A stretch of DNA of 64,000 nucleotides, taken from positions 1 to 64,000 of the forward strand of contig JBMOLL010000046.1 in the NCBI GenBank assembly GCA_049325415.1. Reading direction: 5' to 3'. The stretch is from JBMOLL01 sp049325415. GTDB taxonomy: Bacteria > Bacteroidota > Bacteroidia > Bacteroidales > GCA-2748055. Positions 58,741-64,000 of this stretch are shown piece after piece. How positions within the stretch are numbered: the first letter of the stretch is position 1; each line of letters begins with the position of its first letter. Under the pieces are notes generated by a model. It made no database searches. It saw only the letters and a list, made by a program, of their open reading frames with translations, and was not told the DNA's origin. Made by a program: the position numbers and the translations under genes.

Positions 58741-59391
58741 TCAGTTCATCATTTCCATCATGGCTTCGACGATATTCATGGCTCCTGTGGCGATCTGAAC
58801 GATGCCGGCATCCAGCATGTAGCAGGGGGTGGTTGCCAGTTTGTAACGATGGTCGATAATCACATCGCCGTGCGTGGTGACGATATGTTCAGCCCCCAGC
58901 GCCTTCAGTCCGGCTGCCGTATCGGGATCATTGCCGATGGTGATCCTGACTTTCCCCAGGATAAGGGCAAGCAGTACGGGGCTTATACACAGGGCGCCAA
59001 TTGGCTTTTTTTGTTCTATCATTGCTTTTATCGCCTTTTCGACCTCAGGCAGTACCTTTGCTTCTGAGCCTTTGAAAGCCCAGTCGGAAAGATTCTTTGC
59101 CGCGCCAAAACCGCCCGGGAAAAGGAGGGCGTCAAAGGAGGAAGCCGAAAAACCGGACAGGGGACTGATCTTTCCTCTCGCTATTCGCGCTGCTTCGACC
59201 AGAACATTTCTTTTTTCCGGCATTTCCTTACCGTTCAGGTGGTTGACCACATGATGCTGATCGATATCCGGGGCAAAAATCTCGTAGGCACAGCCATTTT
59301 TTGCAATGGCATAGAGGCTCAGTGTAGCTTCATGTATCTCGGCGCCGTCGAAGACACCGCATCCTGATAATACAACTGCAAATTTTTTCAT
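58741..59391 (-). CDS. elbB: Isoprenoid biosynthesis glyoxalase ElbB
   Basis: 216 residues, normal for ElbB, a DJ-1/PfpI-like protein. Motifs are LSGCGVFDGAEIHEA, LLFPGGFGAAKNLSDWAF and GALCISPVLLA, where Cys is the presumed nucleophile, and TTPCYML near the end. E. coli ElbB has glyoxalase activity in vitro and was linked to isoprenoid synthesis; physiological role is unclear. Confidence 0.93.
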   Translation of the reverse strand: MKKFAVVLSGCGVFDGAEIHEATLSLYAIAKNGCAYEIFAPDIDQHHVVNHLNGKEMPEKRNVLVEAARIARGKISPLSGFSASSFDALLFPGGFGAAKNLSDWAFKGSEAKVLPEVEKAIKAMIEQKKPIGALCISPVLLALILGKVRITIGNDPDTAAGLKALGAEHIVTTHGDVIIDHRYKLATTPCYMLDAGIVQIATGAMNIVEAMMEMMN

Positions 59392-59492
59392 CGGTCTGTT
59401 GTTTTATTGCATGGCAGACCCCGGTGGGATACACCTCCCGGAATATGCCTACATTTACCGTGACAATTTAAGGAATTCCAAAAGGAAAGTAA

Positions 59493-60062
59493 ATGATGAA
59501 CAACAGCATAAGAACTTTTATTGCCGTTCCAGCCGGTGGAAATCCCATACTCGCAGGGGAAGCCCGCCGCATCAGACAGGCACTGGGGGAGGAGCGATTC
59601 AGGTGGGTTGATCCTTCACTGTTCCACTTTACATTGATTTTCCTTGGAGAAACAGACCCGAAACTTATACAGCCTCTCAGCCGGAATCTTGAAGCAGTTG
59701 CCGGTTCATTGCCGGGGGGAAGCCTGGGCATATCGGGGACCGGTTACTTTGGCAGGAAGAATGCACCATCGGTGCTGTGGATGGGGCTGGAGGATGACGG
59801 TTATCTGAGACAGCTCTGGAGCGCTGTAAGCGGCGTTGTGGAAGAGCTTCTCCCGAAGAAGATTGAGAACCGGTTTTCTCCGCACCTAACGCTTGCACGT
59901 ATCAAAACCGTGAGGGATACGCCCTTGTTCCACCGGGTTGCCGGAGCCGGAACAGGAGGGCGGGTTATTCGCCTGGATGTGGACAGGATCGTACTTTTCC
60001 GGAGCGATCTCAGGCCCGACGGACCTGTTTACACCCCTTTGTCGGAATTTTTCCTGAAATAG
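59493..60062 (+). CDS. thpR: RNA 2',3'-cyclic phosphodiesterase
   Basis: 189 residues. The two HxTx motifs of the 2H phosphoesterase superfamily are present: FHFTLIFLGE near 48 and SPHLTLARIK near 130. IRTFIAVPAGG is the usual N-terminus. ThpR opens 2',3'-cyclic phosphates on RNA ends. The start is ATG 59493 (a second ATG follows at once). It ends 3 bp from the convergent helicase gene. Confidence 0.9.
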   Translation: MMNNSIRTFIAVPAGGNPILAGEARRIRQALGEERFRWVDPSLFHFTLIFLGETDPKLIQPLSRNLEAVAGSLPGGSLGISGTGYFGRKNAPSVLWMGLEDDGYLRQLWSAVSGVVEELLPKKIENRFSPHLTLARIKTVRDTPLFHRVAGAGTGGRVIRLDVDRIVLFRSDLRPDGPVYTPLSEFFLK

Positions 60063-60065
60063 TAA

Positions 60066-61823
60066 CTATTGCCGGTATTTTACATCCGTCCGGTTACTTT
60101 TCTTCCTTTTTTTGTCTTTTTTCTGGTCCTGACCCGGGAATTTCTTGTACACAAAATTCTCATCTTTCCTGTGCTGATCGGGGGAGGATGGCTGAACAAT
60201 GAGGCGGATCCCGTTCCATGATCCGTCTTTGAAAGCTTCAGGGATCATTCCGGCCAGTCCGCTCTCTATTTCAAAGAAGGAGAACTTTTTCATGATGTCG
60301 ATATTGCCGATCCGGATTTTCTTAATCCTGGTCGCATCTTTGATAAGTCCGATCATGCCCAGGGGGTCCAGATTGTTCTTGGATCCGATATTGATGTAGA
60401 ACCTCGCAAATTCGGTGGCTTTATTTTTATCCTGCCTTATTTCCTTCCCGCCTTTCTCCCTTTTTTCTGCTTTTTTCCCGGGTTCAGAGAATCGGATATC
60501 AGCATTCAGGTCGGGGGCATGCCGGTAGTATTCGATAAAGCGGTTAAACTCCACAGAGACAAAGCGTTTAATCAGTTCTTCCCGGTTCAGCCAGTCGAGT
60601 TTTTTATAGATCAGTTCGAGGTAGGGGGCAATCCTTTCTTCATCGACCTCCGTTTTTTCCATCCGGTCGATCAGGTTAAAAAGCTGTTTTTCACAGATCT
60701 CTTCACCTTTAGGTATCATCTTACGGGTGAAGCTTTTGCCGGTCATCCGCTCGAGATCCTTCAGTTTTCCGGTTTCCCTGGTATGCAGGATGGAGATGGC
60801 CACGCCATTCCTGCCGGCACGTCCTGTACGTCCGCTGCGATGGATATATACCTCCAGTTCGTCGGGAAGGTTATAGTTGATCACATGGGTGAGATTGTTC
60901 ACATCGAGTCCGCGGGCGGCCACATCGGTTGCGACCAGCAGCCGGACATTGCCGTTTCTGAACCTTTTCATCACGTAATCGCGCTGTGCCTGGGAGAGGT
61001 CGCCATGGAGCGCATCGGCGTTGTAGCCGTCGCCCATCAGTTTATCGGCCACTTCCTTGGTTTCCTGCCGGGTCCGGCAGAACACAATGCCATAGATCGA
61101 CGGGTGGATGTCGGCAATCCTTTTAAGGGCCAGGTAGCGGTCGCGGGCATGGACAACGTAGTATTCGTGGGATACATTTTCTGCTCCGCTGTTCTTTTTC
61201 CCGATACTGATCTCTTCGGGCTCATGCAGGTATTTTCCTGTAATGTCGGCAATTCCCTGGGGCATGGTGGCGGAGAAGAGCAGGGTGCGCCGTTCGGGGT
61301 TAGCTGCACTCAGGATCTGGTCGAGATCTTCCTGGAATCCCATGGTAAGCATCTCATCGGCTTCATCGAGTACCAGCCAGCTGATTTTTTCAATTTTCAG
61401 GGCCTTTCTCCTGATCAGGTCCAGTGCCCGGCCCGGCGTAGCCACCACGATGTGGGTACCGCTTTTAAGCTGATCGATCTGAACCGAGATGGCCGCACCC
61501 CCGTAAACAGCGGTTACCTTGAGCTGACCCAGGAAAACAGCATAGCTGTCCAGATCGCGGGTGATCTGAAGGCATAATTCGCGGGTCGGACAGAGGATCA
61601 GGGCCTGTGGAGTCCTGACTTCAAGATCGATCTTCTGAATAAGCGGGAGGCCAAAAGCCGCGGTTTTCCCGGTCCCGGTCTGTGCAAGAGCCACCAGGTC
61701 GCGCTCGTCGTTCAGCAGAAAGGGGATGGTTTGTTCCTGCACAGGGGTTGGTTGTTCGAAGCCAAGCAGTTCAATGGCACGAATAATTTCTTTTCGGAGA
61801 CCCGAATCCTCGAAATAGGTCAT
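60066..61823 (-). CDS. DEAD-box RNA helicase with DbpA-type RNA-binding domain
   Basis: 585 residues from ATG 61823 (MTYFEDSGLRKEIIRAIELLGFEQPTPVQEQ, the Q motif). Motifs I (AQTGTGKTAAF), Ia (PTRELCLQ), II (DEAD), III (SAT) and VI (HRSGRTGRAGR) are intact. A DbpA/CsdA RNA-binding domain follows (FYINIGSKNNLDPLGMIGLIKDAT) and a basic tail. It probably remodels ribosomal or structured RNA. An upstream ATG at 61925 is possible, but the minus-strand -7 box at 61958 and hairpins give a leader of about 120 nt, as in cold-inducible helicases. Confidence 0.9.
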   Translation of the reverse strand: MTYFEDSGLRKEIIRAIELLGFEQPTPVQEQTIPFLLNDERDLVALAQTGTGKTAAFGLPLIQKIDLEVRTPQALILCPTRELCLQITRDLDSYAVFLGQLKVTAVYGGAAISVQIDQLKSGTHIVVATPGRALDLIRRKALKIEKISWLVLDEADEMLTMGFQEDLDQILSAANPERRTLLFSATMPQGIADITGKYLHEPEEISIGKKNSGAENVSHEYYVVHARDRYLALKRIADIHPSIYGIVFCRTRQETKEVADKLMGDGYNADALHGDLSQAQRDYVMKRFRNGNVRLLVATDVAARGLDVNNLTHVINYNLPDELEVYIHRSGRTGRAGRNGVAISILHTRETGKLKDLERMTGKSFTRKMIPKGEEICEKQLFNLIDRMEKTEVDEERIAPYLELIYKKLDWLNREELIKRFVSVEFNRFIEYYRHAPDLNADIRFSEPGKKAEKREKGGKEIRQDKNKATEFARFYINIGSKNNLDPLGMIGLIKDATRIKKIRIGNIDIMKKFSFFEIESGLAGMIPEAFKDGSWNGIRLIVQPSSPDQHRKDENFVYKKFPGQDQKKDKKRKKSNRTDVKYRQ

Positions 61824-61897
61824 TTGGAATTTTTTGAGTCCGGGGGAGAATGAAAGGCTTGATTCTGGCCGGAAAATGATACAATAAATATTAGTCA

Positions 61898-61958
61898 GTC
61901 CTGTCGGACAGCTTTTTGCCACCACGTGGCTTCTGCCGGAAAAGGGCGTGCAAAGGTA
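61898..61958 (-). promoter_or_regulatory. Helicase promoter and structured leader
   Basis: On the minus strand, the -7 element TACCTTTG (61958-61951) precedes two possible small hairpins: GCCAC-GTG-GTGGC (61930-61918) and GTCC-GACA-GGAC (61909-61898). About 120 nt separate the -7 element from ATG 61823. Confidence 0.5.
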
Positions 61959-62040
61959 GTCATTTCATTTGAATGACAAGACATTTGGTATTTTATTTCA
62001 GGAAAGCCCTGGAACTTATCTTCCTGGCCGGTGAGAGAGC

Positions 62041-62577
62041 TTAGCCCCGGGTAATTTCAAGCAGAATATCATCTTTCATTACCGAGTCCTCCTTTTTAAC
62101 GGGGATGGACTTCACCGTACCCGAGACCGAACTGGTGATTTCGTTCTGCATTTTCATAGCTTCGAGAATGATAACCGGTTCACCTTCTTTGATTTCCTGT
62201 CCTTCCTCTACCAGTACATCAATTATCTTGCCCGGCATCGGGGCGTAGAGAACTGCTTTCTTGCTTCCCTCCCCGTGTTTCTCGAGATATTTTTTTCTTT
62301 TAAAGGAGATGGGTGTTTCTACCGAGAAGGAGTACCAGACCCCGTTGATCATCACGGTGTACCTGTTCTGATTCTTTTCAATGACGTCAAGCAGGTACTT
62401 TTTGTTTTTCCATACGATGTAGGAGAACCCGTCGGGTTCTTCAAAGATCTTTATCTCAATCTGCTTGCCTTTGTATTTGATCTTTTGTTCAAGCGGCTTT
62501 TTGAATTCGTACTTGGTATTCGAAGTACCCAGTGCGATCAGGGTGTCCTGTATTTTCTTTGTACTGTCTTTCGGCAT
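62041..62577 (-). CDS. Biotin carboxyl carrier subunit of acyl-CoA carboxylase
   Basis: 178 residues. The C-terminal biotinyl domain has EAMKMQNE, whose Lys is biotinylated, within an APMPGKIIDVLVEEGQEIKEGE frame. The N-terminal 100 residues are a linker region typical of Bacteroidota acyl-CoA carboxylase carriers. It starts 12 bp after the biotin carboxylase gene. The carboxyltransferase is expected upstream, outside the window. Confidence 0.93.
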   Translation of the reverse strand: MPKDSTKKIQDTLIALGTSNTKYEFKKPLEQKIKYKGKQIEIKIFEEPDGFSYIVWKNKKYLLDVIEKNQNRYTVMINGVWYSFSVETPISFKRKKYLEKHGEGSKKAVLYAPMPGKIIDVLVEEGQEIKEGEPVIILEAMKMQNEITSSVSGTVKSIPVKKEDSVMKDDILLEITRG

Positions 62578-62589
62578 GGTAATCCCTTT

Positions 62590-64000
<1,411 letters not shown>

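Noticed and set aside
58592..58798. 68-codon plus-strand frame in the elbB/DUF4294 spacer
   Set aside because: Its sequence is explained by the GC-rich inverted repeats and the elbB 3' end; no start signal or homology is apparent.
60519..61577. 352-codon plus-strand frame opposite the DEAD-box helicase
   Set aside because: It is opposite to intact helicase motifs I-VI and has no recognisable product.

Overview
The window reads as chromosomal DNA of a Bacteroidota bacterium, most likely a fermentative anaerobe of the Bacteroidales/Marinilabiliales type. The evidence is type IX secretion (T9SS) parts and both classes of T9SS sorting domain, a PorP/SprF protein, a carboxypeptidase-regulatory-domain TonB receptor, glutamine synthetase III, family markers such as DUF3109, DUF2851 and DUF4294, and promoters of the TAnnTTTG (-7) type. 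Gene density is high, and I see no tRNA, rRNA, insertion sequence, CRISPR array or phage gene.

Layout. 1-5996: a SprB-like surface locus, with the 3' end of a giant protein of near-identical 86-residue Ig-like repeats, a second secreted PKD-like protein, a protein with a T9SS type B sorting domain, and PorP/SprF. 6148-8681: a LiaF-like membrane protein, a LytS-type kinase and a LytTR regulator, preceded by two direct repeats with LytTR spacing. 8735-10715: a GroES-like protein, Tag and LdhA. 11043-19414: a redox cluster with DRTGG proteins, two stand-alone GHKL ATPases, a sensory-type [FeFe] hydrogenase and a PHP protein, then the bifurcating hydrogenase subunits HydB, HydA and HydC. Two Rex-like operators lie in front of the cluster. 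19462-26918: POT transporter, DUF3267 zincin, serpin, EamA transporter, TPR protein, DUF3109 and M20 dipeptidase. 27281-36710: GlnN, a PorE-like OmpA protein, PurM, RF1, PyrF, SucC and a SpoU methyltransferase. 36773-50629: mostly minus strand, with a TPR lipoprotein, deoxynucleoside kinase, prolyl oligopeptidase, PNPase, S15, a K+ channel, DUF2851, an acid phosphatase, arginine deiminase and a two-ORF LysO. 50438-51126: two CDGSH-type iron-sulfur proteins. 51335-57892: three plus-strand genes (small carboxypeptidase-regulatory protein, TonB receptor, duplicated beta-helix T9SS cargo) that share one promoter architecture. 57966-64000: DUF4294, ElbB, ThpR, a DEAD-box helicase and an acyl-CoA carboxylase pair running off the window.

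How the genes fit together. Surface export recurs: PorP/SprF and PorE-like proteins belong with T9SS, whose likely cargo includes the repeat protein, the type B protein and the beta-helix protein. Fermentation is the second theme: HydABC and divergent LdhA both dispose of NADH, and the Rex-like boxes between them suggest control by the NADH/NAD+ ratio. The observations I rate highest are the matched TTAAGA-N5-TTAACA-like site pairs in front of the three genes at 51335, 51970 and 54965, the LytTR-type repeats at 6062-6093, the Rex-like pair at 10914-11018, the sensory hydrogenase/ATPase/DRTGG module, and a matching C-terminal tail on two adjacent secreted proteins that lack known sorting domains.
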